From JBLHKE01 sp047619485 (GTDB lineage Bacteria; Verrucomicrobiota; Verrucomicrobiia; Verrucomicrobiales; DEV007): a DNA stretch of 6,117 nt. The stretch lies in assembly GCA_047619485.1 (NCBI GenBank), contig JBLHKE010000485.1, forward strand, positions 1 through 6,117, written 5' to 3'. The position numbers and the translations under genes were made by a program. The notes under the pieces are model-generated. The model was not told the origin of the DNA, ran no database searches, and saw only the letters and a program-made list of their open reading frames with translations. Position 1 is the stretch's first letter; every line of letters starts with the position of its first letter. Below, piece after piece: positions 1-5,434 of this stretch.

Positions 1-458
1 GATCCAGTCGCCAGGATTACCAAACTTGCCCGTGTATCTTCCCCTTACTGGTTCGCCAGCGTCATCTATCTCATCGAGACCGATCGACCACAATCGGTAG
101 CGATCCCCCTCCCGGCGATACCCGAGCGGCGCATCACTCCTCCATGATTGCTCCATCGCCTTCGTGAGCGGCGGCGATCGCGCGCAACTGATACAAGCGA
201 GCCACGTTCACCAGCAACCTGAAGTGGGGCATATCAACGAAAGTCGGCCGATCGAAATCCATCCGATCTCTCAGCGCCGGCAAAATCTGTGCCTGTGGAC
301 GCCGTGCAGCGATAGCGATCTCCCGAAAAACATCGCCGTATTCCGCCACGAGCACCTCGTTAAATCGTTTCGCAGCTGAATGGTCATTTCCACCAGAAAT
401 TCCTAGATCCCCAGAAAAACCAACTCCCCCACAGCCTCTGAATCAGACTCTTTTTCAT
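1..458 (-). pseudogene. Decayed fragment of a hypothetical protein, split over three reading frames
   Basis: Three open stretches in different frames follow one another. The first starts at an ATG at 458 and reads MKKSLIQRLWGS before stopping at 384. The second is open from about 442 to a TGA at 134-136 and includes FNEVLVAEYGDVFREI and ARLYQLRAIAAAHEGDGA. The third is open from about 207 to the window edge and includes SDAPLGYRREGD, RYRLWSIG and GNPGDW. The second piece resembles the middle, and the third the extreme C-terminus, of a long uncharacterised protein family common in Planctomycetota and Verrucomicrobiota. In that family, as I recall it, a helical LALRALAAxxxGD region is separated by a couple of hundred residues from a tail of the PLRYRR-DGYxLYSVG-DGxDDGG type. 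Here they are nearly adjacent and out of frame, which suggests an internal deletion plus frameshifts. Function is unknown. The alternative is unrelated short ORFs, but the family-like phrases in order argue against that. The left end is cut by the window. Confidence 0.5.
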
Positions 459-490
459 AAAAACCCCGAGAAAAATCTGCGGTCAAAAAA

Positions 491-1675
491 CTACCAGCTA
501 GGCACCACTTCCACCACCATCCCTTTCAAATACTCCGTCTCCGGAATCGTGATCAAGATCGGGTGATCCGCACGCTGCGTGTGCACTTCCACTTGTCGGA
601 TCGAGCGCTTCGCGTCCACCGACGCACTGCCCAACATCTCCAGAAACTCCGCGCGCCCCACGTGGTGCGAACAGGTGTAGGTCGCCAGTCGCCCACCGGG
701 TTCGAGCATCTTCAGCGCGCGCAGGTGGATCTCTTTGTAACCACGGATCGCATCCTTCACCGAGCGCTTGCTGCGCGTGAACGACGGCGGATCGAGGATG
801 ATTAAATCGTAGCGCTCCTCGTTCGACTCCGCCTCTTTCAGATAATCAAACGCGTTTGCCTCCACCCACTCGATCTTGTCCGCTTTGCCAATCGCTTCCG
901 CGTTGGCAGCGGCATTCGCCAGCGCCGGACCACTCGAATCCACCGCGGTCACCGACTCAGCACCGGCGCGCGCGCAAGCCAAAGCGAACCCGCCCTGGTT
1001 GGTAAAACAATCGAGCACGCGCTTGCCTTCCGCCATGTCTGCGACTGCGCCGTAGTTGCCAAGTTGGTCGAGGTAGAGCCCGGTTTTCTGACCGCCCATC
1101 AGATCGACGAGGAACGACAGCCCACCACTCGTCACCCGAAACGGCTCGGGTTCTTCGCCGGCCAACATCTTCACCTCCGACTCCAGCCCTTCCGCGACTC
1201 GCACCGAAGCGTCGTTGCGCGCGACGATCCCCTGCGGCGAAAACAACTCACCCAACACCTCAGCGATCAACTCGATGCGCATGTCCATCGCGATGGTGAG
1301 TGTTTGCACGACCAGGTAGTCGCCATAGCGATCTACCACCAGCCCGGGCAAACCGTCGCTCTCACTCCAGACCAGTCGGCAGAGTTTCGGATCGACGCCC
1401 GGCGCCCCCTTGCCCTCACGGCGCGCTGCCGCCTGGCCGATGCGGCGTTCGAAAAAATCCTTGTCTAGGTCCTGCTTGCGGCGTGCGAAGCGCCGCGCCA
1501 CGATCTGCGAGTTCGGATTGTAGATCGCCGACCCCATCGGCCGGTCCTTGAAATCCTTCATGGTGATGACATCCCCCGGCTTCGGGTTGCCGAAGGTCTT
1601 TTGAATTTCACTGGAGTAGACCCAGCAATGCCCGTGAAAAATGCGTGAACGTGGTCTGACGATGATTCCTGCCAT
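491..1675 (-). CDS. rlmI: Class I SAM-dependent rRNA methyltransferase, RlmI family (23S rRNA m5C1962 type)
   Basis: Predicted to transfer a methyl group from SAM to a cytosine of 23S rRNA; the E. coli homologue RlmI makes m5C1962. Counting from the longest start (GTG at 1714, 407 aa): an N-terminal PUA RNA-binding domain at about 15-85, a central domain with LVWSESDGLPGLVVDRYGDY at 114-133, then a Rossmann methyltransferase domain from about 200. Visible motifs are GGQKTGLYLDQ (207-217), SAM motif I VLDCFTNQGGFAL (233-245), an acidic loop AVDSS (257-261), DPPSF (308-312) and YTCSHH (346-351) with the cysteine expected for m5C chemistry. The C-terminus has ADHPILITIPETEYLKG, as in RlmI. I prefer the internal ATG at 1675 (protein beginning MAGIIVRPRSR, 394 aa) because family members begin just before this segment and the 13 extra residues look non-native. 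It stands alone, with a T-rich run right after its TAG stop but no clear terminator hairpin. A possible promoter is TTGGCG (1754-1749) and TAAAGT (1731-1726) with a 17-bp spacer on the minus strand. It is weak, but if real it would exclude the GTG start. Confidence 0.92.
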   Translation of the reverse strand: MAGIIVRPRSRIFHGHCWVYSSEIQKTFGNPKPGDVITMKDFKDRPMGSAIYNPNSQIVARRFARRKQDLDKDFFERRIGQAAARREGKGAPGVDPKLCRLVWSESDGLPGLVVDRYGDYLVVQTLTIAMDMRIELIAEVLGELFSPQGIVARNDASVRVAEGLESEVKMLAGEEPEPFRVTSGGLSFLVDLMGGQKTGLYLDQLGNYGAVADMAEGKRVLDCFTNQGGFALACARAGAESVTAVDSSGPALANAAANAEAIGKADKIEWVEANAFDYLKEAESNEERYDLIILDPPSFTRSKRSVKDAIRGYKEIHLRALKMLEPGGRLATYTCSHHVGRAEFLEMLGSASVDAKRSIRQVEVHTQRADHPILITIPETEYLKGMVVEVVPSW

Positions 1676-1712
1676 AAGACCGGGAACCTGCCACCGATGC
1701 AGCCAGGCATCC

Positions 1713-1735
1713 ACTTTAACTTATTACTTTAACTT
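1713..1735. repeat. Two direct copies of ACTTTAACTT in a 13-bp period
   Basis: ACTTTAACTT occurs at 1713-1722 and again at 1726-1735. It lies immediately upstream of the methyltransferase (which reads it as AAGTTAAAGT). The same CTTTT/AAC-type wording recurs in the spacers before sufC and sufB. It may be part of a dispersed AT-rich spacer motif or simply low-complexity sequence. A weak -10-like TAAAGT on the minus strand falls inside it. Confidence 0.5.
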
Positions 1736-1906
1736 CGACCTGAACTCCCGCCAATGTCCTGCCAGAGGCAAGGCCTTGTTGCAACCCACAGTGGCTGTCC
1801 ACCACCCGGTCAATTACCAAAATTGAGCAAATCGATCGGAGGCTGGGACTGTGGCAGAAGGGGCTCGGCCAACGGTTCCCCTCCCTCTCATAGAGAACTC
1901 GCTTCC
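1736..1906. other. Intergenic stretch with no recognisable gene
   Basis: No reading frame here gives a protein-like product on either strand, and no tRNA or other RNA gene was recognised. It contains only minor local palindromes, such as CAAGGCCTTG at 1769-1778 and CAATT/AATTG around 1813-1827. It separates the methyltransferase start from the palindromic elements to the right. Confidence 0.45.
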
Positions 1907-1928
1907 GTAGCCCCAATGACATTAGGGG
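1907..1928 (+). repeat. GTAG-headed short hairpin, possible REP-like unit
   Basis: GTAG (1907-1910) is followed at once by CCCCAAT-GAC-ATT-A-GGGG (1911-1928), a stem of CCCCAAT against ATT and GGGG with one bulged A and a GAC loop. The arrangement, GTAG then an imperfect palindrome, is that of REP sequences linked to RAYT transposases. Its stem sequence is unrelated to the REP-like pair 14 bp further right, and it has no inverted partner in the window. It could be a different REP family or chance. Confidence 0.3.
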
Positions 1929-1941
1929 AAGATACAGCCTC

Positions 1942-2096
1942 GTAGCGTAGGCTTCAGCCTGCGTTCGCGACGGCATTCCCGTTCGCTTATGGCCAGTGAT
2001 TACGCCGACACGCGAGAGCGTCTTCGGGTTCCGTTCGCCCACTGGCCATGAGAAAACGGCAGCGTGTTGGCGGTCGCAGTCTGGAGCCTACGCTAC
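1942..2096. mobile_element. REPIN-like element: two inverted GTAG-headed REP hairpins
   Basis: The left end reads GTAGCGTAGGCTTCAGCCTG from 1942, and the minus strand read from 2096 gives GTAGCGTAGGCTCCAGACTG. The outer 12 bp (1942-1953 and 2085-2096) are a perfect inverted repeat. Inside, ATGGCCAGTG (1989-1998) pairs perfectly with CACTGGCCAT (2040-2049), with scattered matches between, so the whole 155 bp can fold into one long hairpin with a 41-nt loop. Each end is also a small hairpin by itself: on the left CGTAGGC (1946-1952) pairs with GCCTGCG (1957-1963) around a TTCA loop. GTAG followed by an imperfect palindrome, present as two inverted copies, is the known layout of REPINs, non-autonomous elements moved by RAYT (IS200-like) transposases. 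No coding capacity and no clear target duplication were seen. No RAYT gene lies in the window. Confidence 0.6.
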
Positions 2097-2110
2097 CGCG
2101 CTTCGCGCGG
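2096..2110. repeat. GC-rich hairpin CCGCGC-TTC-GCGCGG
   Basis: A perfect 6-bp stem with a TTC loop touches the right end of the REPIN-like element and is followed by CTTTCTCT. It could belong to that element's right flank or act as a weak stop for transcription coming from the left. The following run is not a true T tract, so I do not call it a terminator. Confidence 0.4.
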
Positions 2111-2117
2111 CTTTCTC

Positions 2118-2284
2118 TAAAGGGCACCTCCGAAAACCTCATGCGGGCTGGAGCTTGATAAAATCCCCGCTGTCTTCGTTGCTAAAGCGCCCACTATCAC
2201 CAGATAGCTTAGCGTTTATCGCCTCGCCAGCGGGAATTTTCTCTGCGCCCCATTTCCACAGCAGGTTTCCGGAGGTGCCCTAAA
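2118..2284. mobile_element. MITE-like long imperfect palindrome with terminal inverted repeats and flanking direct repeat
   Basis: The ends GGGCACCTCCG (2122-2132) and CGGAGGTGCCC (2270-2280) are perfect 11-bp inverted repeats; after one mismatch the arms match again over AAACCT. Further in, AAAATCCCCGCTG (2160-2172) pairs with CAGCGGGAATTTT (2228-2240) with one mismatch, and the centre is CTATC-ACCA-GATAG (2194-2207). The element is flanked by TAAA on both sides (2118-2121 and 2281-2284). If the terminal repeat is counted as 10 bp, the direct repeat is the 6-bp CTAAAG (2117-2122 and 2280-2285). Terminal inverted repeats plus a short target duplication and no gene are the marks of a miniature inverted-repeat transposable element. 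The donor transposase is not in the window. The alternative is a structured RNA, but the flanking duplication favours transposition. Confidence 0.6.
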
Positions 2285-2285
2285 G

Positions 2286-2536
2286 CCCGCATTTCTAATA
2301 AATTTCCAGCGATCCTTACAAAACGCTACAACTACAGCGTTGCGCTTGATCCTGGCGACAGACGGTATGTCGAATCGCATCGGTCTCCACCGATCGGCGT
2401 GCGCCTTGCATCTGCCAAGTTTCGCCAGCGGCTTACTTTTCGCCAAGACGCCGAACGACACCGCACTCGAAAATTATGCGAAATACAGGCCAGAAATCTC
2501 TCGCATCCATAAGATTCCGGGAGACGTTATCTTTAA
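2286..2536. other. Upstream region of the suf operon with no convincing gene
   Basis: A 66-codon open frame ends at 2540 and another runs on the opposite strand. Neither resembles a known protein, has a plausible ribosome site, or shows gene-like composition. Small perfect hairpins are visible: AACGCT/AGCGTT (2322-2327 with 2336-2341) and ATCGGT-CTCC-ACCGAT (2379-2394). The region could hold upstream regulatory sequence for the operon. No function can be assigned from sequence. Confidence 0.4.
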
Positions 2537-2551
2537 TTAGAATAGTTCTTG
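2515..2551 (+). promoter_or_regulatory. Candidate suf operon promoter with overlapping Fur-like dyad
   Basis: TAGAAT (2538-2543) matches the -10 consensus TATAAT at five of six bases. A poor -35-like TTCCGG lies 17 bp upstream at 2515-2520. Across the -10 lies TTAGAAT-A-GTTCTTG (2537-2551), a 7-1-7 arrangement whose core AGAA-TAG-TTCT is a perfect dyad. This is the spacing seen in Fur and PerR boxes, although the outer bases do not match. A start of transcription near 2550 would give a leader of about 50 nt. The element sits where a Fur-family protein encoded next door could repress its own operon. The evidence is weak. Confidence 0.28.
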
Positions 2552-2598
2552 ATAAAAGTAAGCGGCTGTCTAACAGTGTCGCGCAAACCCTGAAATAA

Positions 2599-3063
2599 AT
2601 GTCCGGTAGTATCAAACTTAACCCTCCGAAAGAGGTCGCAATAGAGAACGAACTGGTTCTGCCGGCTGATTTCCGCATGACCAAACAGCGCCGCGAGGTC
2701 TACGAGGTGCTGATGCAGCATCGCAGCCACCCGACGGCTTCTGAGGTTTTCATGTTCGCCAAGGAGCACATGCCAACCATCTCGCTCGCCACAGTGTATA
2801 ACTGCTTGGAAACACTGACCCATGCTGGGCTGGTCAAGCAGGTAAACTTCGATCGCGAGCCTTCACGCTACTGCCCCAATCTCGCTGAGCACGGTCACTT
2901 CCACTGCACCGACTGTGGCGAGGTGGCCGACATCGAGTTCAAACATGGCTGCAAGGCGAGGGAGCTAACCAAACTCCCCAAAGGCACGATCGTCGAGCAG
3001 CTCGACATCGCCATCAAAGGCACCTGCCCAGCCTGTTCTAAAAAACGCCAGAACAACAACTAG
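2599..3063 (+). CDS. Fur-family metal/redox-responsive transcriptional regulator, first gene of the suf operon
   Basis: A 154-aa DNA-binding repressor-type protein of the Fur/PerR/Zur superfamily, probably controlling the suf genes that follow. The N-terminal winged helix (about 25-85) has RMTKQRREVYEVL at 26-38, HPTASEVF at 44-51 and the recognition helix ISLATVYNCLETL at 61-73. The dimerisation half has two CxxC pairs, C103/C106 and C143/C146, the usual structural zinc site. Aligned by eye with B. subtilis PerR, the regulatory ligands H37, D85, H91, H93 and D104 correspond to H44, C92, H98, H100 and D111, so the second ligand is a cysteine within a Cys-Pro pair (RYCPN). That is unusual for an iron-sensing Fur. 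A roughly 20-residue N-terminal tail precedes the conserved domain. Its ATG has no Shine-Dalgarno sequence upstream, and sufC follows after 28 bp. Family assignment is firm; the sensed signal is not known. Confidence 0.93.
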   Translation: MSGSIKLNPPKEVAIENELVLPADFRMTKQRREVYEVLMQHRSHPTASEVFMFAKEHMPTISLATVYNCLETLTHAGLVKQVNFDREPSRYCPNLAEHGHFHCTDCGEVADIEFKHGCKARELTKLPKGTIVEQLDIAIKGTCPACSKKRQNNN

Positions 3064-3091
3064 CACCTTTCACCTTCCCACCCCAAGAAAC
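3064..3091 (+). other. Short pyrimidine-rich spacer before sufC, without Shine-Dalgarno
   Basis: The 28 bp between the regulator stop and the sufC ATG read largely as C and T (CACCTTTCACCTTCCCACCC), ending in AAGAAAC before the start. There is no GGAG-like ribosome site. The tight spacing implies one transcript for both genes. The wording resembles the longer tract ahead of sufB. Confidence 0.5.
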
Positions 3092-3850
3092 ATGAGCGCA
3101 CTAGAAATTAGAAAACTGCACGCCGGAATCGAGAATCAAGAGATCCTCAAAGGCCTCAACCTGACCGTCCCAAAAGGCGAAGTCCATGCCATCATGGGAC
3201 CGAACGGCTCCGGCAAGAGCACGCTCGCAAAGGCCATCGCCGGCCATGACGACTACAAAGTCTCCAGCGGCGAAGTGCTGATGGACGGCGAGGACATTCT
3301 TGATCTCGCGGTCGACGAGCGCTCGCGCAAGGGCATCTTCCTCGCCTTCCAATACCCGAGCGAGATCCCCGGCGTCAGCAACGCAAACTTCATCCGCGCG
3401 GCTCTCCAGTCACGCCTACCCAAAGGTGAAGACCTCGACGCGGTCGCCTTCTACAAAAATCTCTACGCCAAGATGGACATCCTCGAGATGGATAGGTCAT
3501 TCACCGCCCGCGCGGTCAACGAGGGCTTCTCCGGCGGTGAGAAAAAACGCAACGAGATCCTGCAGATGATGATGCTCGATCCGATCTACTGCGTGCTCGA
3601 CGAGACCGACTCCGGGCTCGACATCGACGCCCTGCGTATCGTCGCCCGGGGCGTCAACGCGATGCGCTCGCCCGAGCGTGGCTTCCTCCTCATCACCCAC
3701 TATCAGCGCTTGCTCGACTACATTGTCCCCGACGTTATCCACGTGATGGCGGATGGCCAGATCGTCCGCAGCGGCGGTAAGGAACTCGCCCTCGAGCTCG
3801 AAGAGAAGGGCTACGACTGGATCAAAGACCTCGAACCCGCCAGCGCCTAA
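3092..3850 (+). CDS. sufC: SufC, Fe-S cluster assembly ATPase (ABC-type)
   Basis: The 252-aa cytoplasmic ATPase of the SufBCD scaffold complex. ATP binding drives SufC dimerisation and reshapes SufB-SufD so that a nascent cluster can form. All nucleotide-binding motifs are intact: Walker A GPNGSGKST (36-44, K42), Q-loop FLAFQYP (83-89, Q87), signature FSGGEKKR (146-153), Walker B CVLDETDSGLD (167-177; D170 and E171) and the H-loop histidine H203 in ITHYQR. The AFQYPxEIPGV stretch and the ETDSGLD wording are specific to SufC rather than to transporter ATPases, and no membrane partner is nearby. The length is normal for the family. The ATG start gives the standard MSALEIRKLHA N-terminus. It lies between the Fur-family gene and sufB; having sufC ahead of sufB differs from the more usual sufB-sufC-sufD order. 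Confidence 0.97.
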   Translation: MSALEIRKLHAGIENQEILKGLNLTVPKGEVHAIMGPNGSGKSTLAKAIAGHDDYKVSSGEVLMDGEDILDLAVDERSRKGIFLAFQYPSEIPGVSNANFIRAALQSRLPKGEDLDAVAFYKNLYAKMDILEMDRSFTARAVNEGFSGGEKKRNEILQMMMLDPIYCVLDETDSGLDIDALRIVARGVNAMRSPERGFLLITHYQRLLDYIVPDVIHVMADGQIVRSGGKELALELEEKGYDWIKDLEPASA

Positions 3851-3867
3851 CGGCGGTAAAACGTATG

Positions 3868-3959
3868 AAAGTAAAAGGTAAAAAGTCCAGAACCTAGCGG
3901 CGGTTTGCAACCGCCATGCCCCGCCTCTTGCGAAGCACGCATCCAAAACCTTTTACTTT
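3868..3959. repeat. Nested inverted repeat between sufC and sufB
   Basis: AAAGTAAAAGGT (3868-3879) and ACCTTTTACTTT (3948-3959) are a perfect 12-bp inverted repeat. Between them sits a perfect GC hairpin, GGCGGTT-TGC-AACCGCC (3899-3915). CGGCGGT is repeated directly at 3851-3857 and 3898-3904. In the mRNA this would place a stem-loop 40 to 130 nt upstream of the sufB start. It may be a small dispersed repeat inserted into the operon or an element that stabilises or attenuates the transcript. There is no T run directly after the GC stem, so it is not a classical terminator. Confidence 0.55.
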
Positions 3960-4000
3960 TAACTTTCCCACTTTTCACCCTTTTCCCTACCCCGAATAAA
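3949..4000 (+). other. Pyrimidine-rich leader of sufB, without Shine-Dalgarno
   Basis: From 3949 to 3993 the + strand is almost all C and T with isolated A, in repeating words such as CTTTTACTTTTAACTTT and CACTTTTCACCC. AATAAA then precedes the sufB ATG. No purine-rich ribosome site is present. Its left part doubles as the right arm of the inverted repeat above. It may act as an unstructured translation leader, like the shorter tract before sufC. Confidence 0.45.
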
Positions 4001-5419
4001 ATGAGCACCGATACCGAAACAGAAACTGTCCTCAGCATCGATCGCGACAAAGGCGATTTCAGATACGACGTCGAATACAAGCACGACGCGGGTCGCGGCC
4101 TGACCGAGAAAACCGTCGAATACATTTCGAACGTGAAGAAAGAGGACGATTGGATCCTCGCATTCCGCAAGCGTGCACTAAAGATTTTCGAGGAGAAGCC
4201 GATGCCCACCCACTGGGCAAGCGCCGACCTGAAGGCGATCAACTTTGACGAGATCCGTTATTACCTCTCCGGGGGCACGGCACCAGCCCGCTCATGGGAC
4301 GACGTCCCGGACGAGATGAAGGAAACCTTCGAGCGCCTCGGCATCCCCGAGCAGGAGCGCAAGTTCCTCGCTGGCGTGGAAGCGCAGTTCGACTCGGAAG
4401 CTGCCTACTCCAACGTGCAGGCCGCCGTCTCCGAACAGGGCGTTATCTTCATGAACAGCTCGGAGGGACTCAGGGAACACCCGGAGATCTTCCGCAAGTG
4501 GTTCGGCAAAGTCATCCCCACCGGCGACAACAAGTTCTCCGCCCTCAACAGCGCCGTGTTCAGTGGAGGCAGCTTCATCTACGTCCCGCCGGGCGTGAAA
4601 GTCGCCCACCCGCTGCAGGCCTACTTCCGTATCAACGCCGAACAGTTCGGCCAGTTCGAGCGCACGCTCATCATCGTCGACGAAGGCGCTGAGCTCACCT
4701 ACATGGAAGGCTGCACTGCGCCAAAATTCGAGACCGCAACCCTGCACAGCGCGGTGGTCGAACTCGTCGCCATGAAGGACGCCAAGATCCAGTATATCAC
4801 CGTCCAGAACTGGAGTTCCAACGTGTTCAACCTCGTCACCAAGCGCGGCCTCGCCCATGAGAATGCCGAGATCCGCTGGATTGACTGCAACATCGGCAGC
4901 CGCCTGACGATGAAGTATCCTGGAGTCATCATGAAAGGTCGCAAAGCCCGCGGCGAAGTGATCTCGATCGCCCTCGCCAACGATGGTCAGCACCAGGACA
5001 CCGGTGCGAAAATGATCCACGCAGCCGATGATACCACATCCAACGTCGTGTCGAAATCGATCAGCGTCGGCAAAGGTCGATCCACCTACCGTGGTCAGGT
5101 GCACATCCCGAAGCACCTCAAGGGCTGCAAGAACAACACCGAGTGCGACGCCTTGCTCATCAACAGCAACAGCCGCACCGATACCTACCCGGCCATCACC
5201 GTGCGCGGCAACCAGCACGCCACCCAGCACGAAGCCAGCGTCAGCCAAGTCAGCGAGGAGCAGATCTTCTACATGAAGCAGCGCGGCCTCAGCGAGGGCG
5301 CTGCCATGAGCCTCAGCGTGAACGGTTTCGTCAACGATCTAGTGCGCGAATTCCCGATGGAATACAGCGTCGAACTCAAACGCCTCATCGACCTCGAGAT
5401 GGAAGGCTCGGTCGGTTAA
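4001..5419 (+). CDS. sufB: SufB, Fe-S cluster assembly scaffold protein
   Basis: The 472-aa core scaffold subunit of the cytoplasmic SufBCD complex, where sulfide and iron are combined into a nascent cluster. The N-terminal half has FDEIRYYLSGG and the family's PEQERKFLAGVEAQFDSE region. The middle and C-terminal parts carry the right-handed beta-helix signature: VFSGGSFIYVPPGV, EGCTAPKF, QNWSSNVFNLVTKRG and GSRLTMKYPGVIMKG. By alignment by eye, C382 in NNTECDALL matches E. coli SufB C405 and E411 in QHEASVSQ matches E434. They are 29 residues apart in both proteins, and these are the residues tied to cluster formation. The N-terminal CxxCxxxC of the E. coli protein is not present, as in many non-enterobacterial SufB proteins. 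I chose the ATG at 4001 over an in-frame ATG at 3905 because MSTDTETE followed by a long conserved domain is typical, and the upstream 32 codons are spacer sequence. sufD starts 15 bp after the stop. Confidence 0.97.
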   Translation: MSTDTETETVLSIDRDKGDFRYDVEYKHDAGRGLTEKTVEYISNVKKEDDWILAFRKRALKIFEEKPMPTHWASADLKAINFDEIRYYLSGGTAPARSWDDVPDEMKETFERLGIPEQERKFLAGVEAQFDSEAAYSNVQAAVSEQGVIFMNSSEGLREHPEIFRKWFGKVIPTGDNKFSALNSAVFSGGSFIYVPPGVKVAHPLQAYFRINAEQFGQFERTLIIVDEGAELTYMEGCTAPKFETATLHSAVVELVAMKDAKIQYITVQNWSSNVFNLVTKRGLAHENAEIRWIDCNIGSRLTMKYPGVIMKGRKARGEVISIALANDGQHQDTGAKMIHAADDTTSNVVSKSISVGKGRSTYRGQVHIPKHLKGCKNNTECDALLINSNSRTDTYPAITVRGNQHATQHEASVSQVSEEQIFYMKQRGLSEGAAMSLSVNGFVNDLVREFPMEYSVELKRLIDLEMEGSVG

Positions 5420-5434
5420 AGAAAATTCAAGCCA

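Noticed and set aside
1840..1900. Possible tRNA, because of a GGTTCCCCTCC stretch
   Set aside because: No acceptor pairing, no D-arm or anticodon arm, and no proper T-loop GGTTCGA motif could be found around it.
37..1936. A 13-bp match, AGGGGAAGATACA, at 1924-1936 and on the minus strand near 36-48
   Set aside because: One shared 13-mer is about what chance gives in 6 kb on both strands, and the flanks do not match.
1716..2042. 108-codon minus-strand open frame in the intergenic gap
   Set aside because: It runs through the REPIN-like element and the repeats; composition and wording are not those of a real protein.
2340..2540. 66-codon + strand open frame before the regulator
   Set aside because: No recognised similarity and no ribosome site; it starts at a non-ATG codon inside a hairpin arm and has an opposing frame of similar quality.
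3899..3925. Rho-independent terminator after sufC
   Set aside because: The GC hairpin is good, but it is followed by CATGCCCCGCC rather than a T run, and the operon clearly continues into sufB.
3497..3946. 149-codon minus-strand open frame opposite the end of sufC
   Set aside because: It overlaps the conserved sufC coding sequence and runs through the spacer; the product is not protein-like.
3905..4000. Upstream in-frame extension of sufB starting at an ATG at 3905
   Set aside because: The extra 32 codons are made of the GC hairpin and the pyrimidine-rich spacer, encode a non-conserved stretch, and the ATG lies inside the hairpin. The ATG at 4001 gives the family-typical start.
4292..5248. 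318-codon open frame on the minus strand opposite sufB
   Set aside because: It is a shadow of the GC-rich sufB codons, with no recognisable domain, and lies wholly inside a firmly identified gene.
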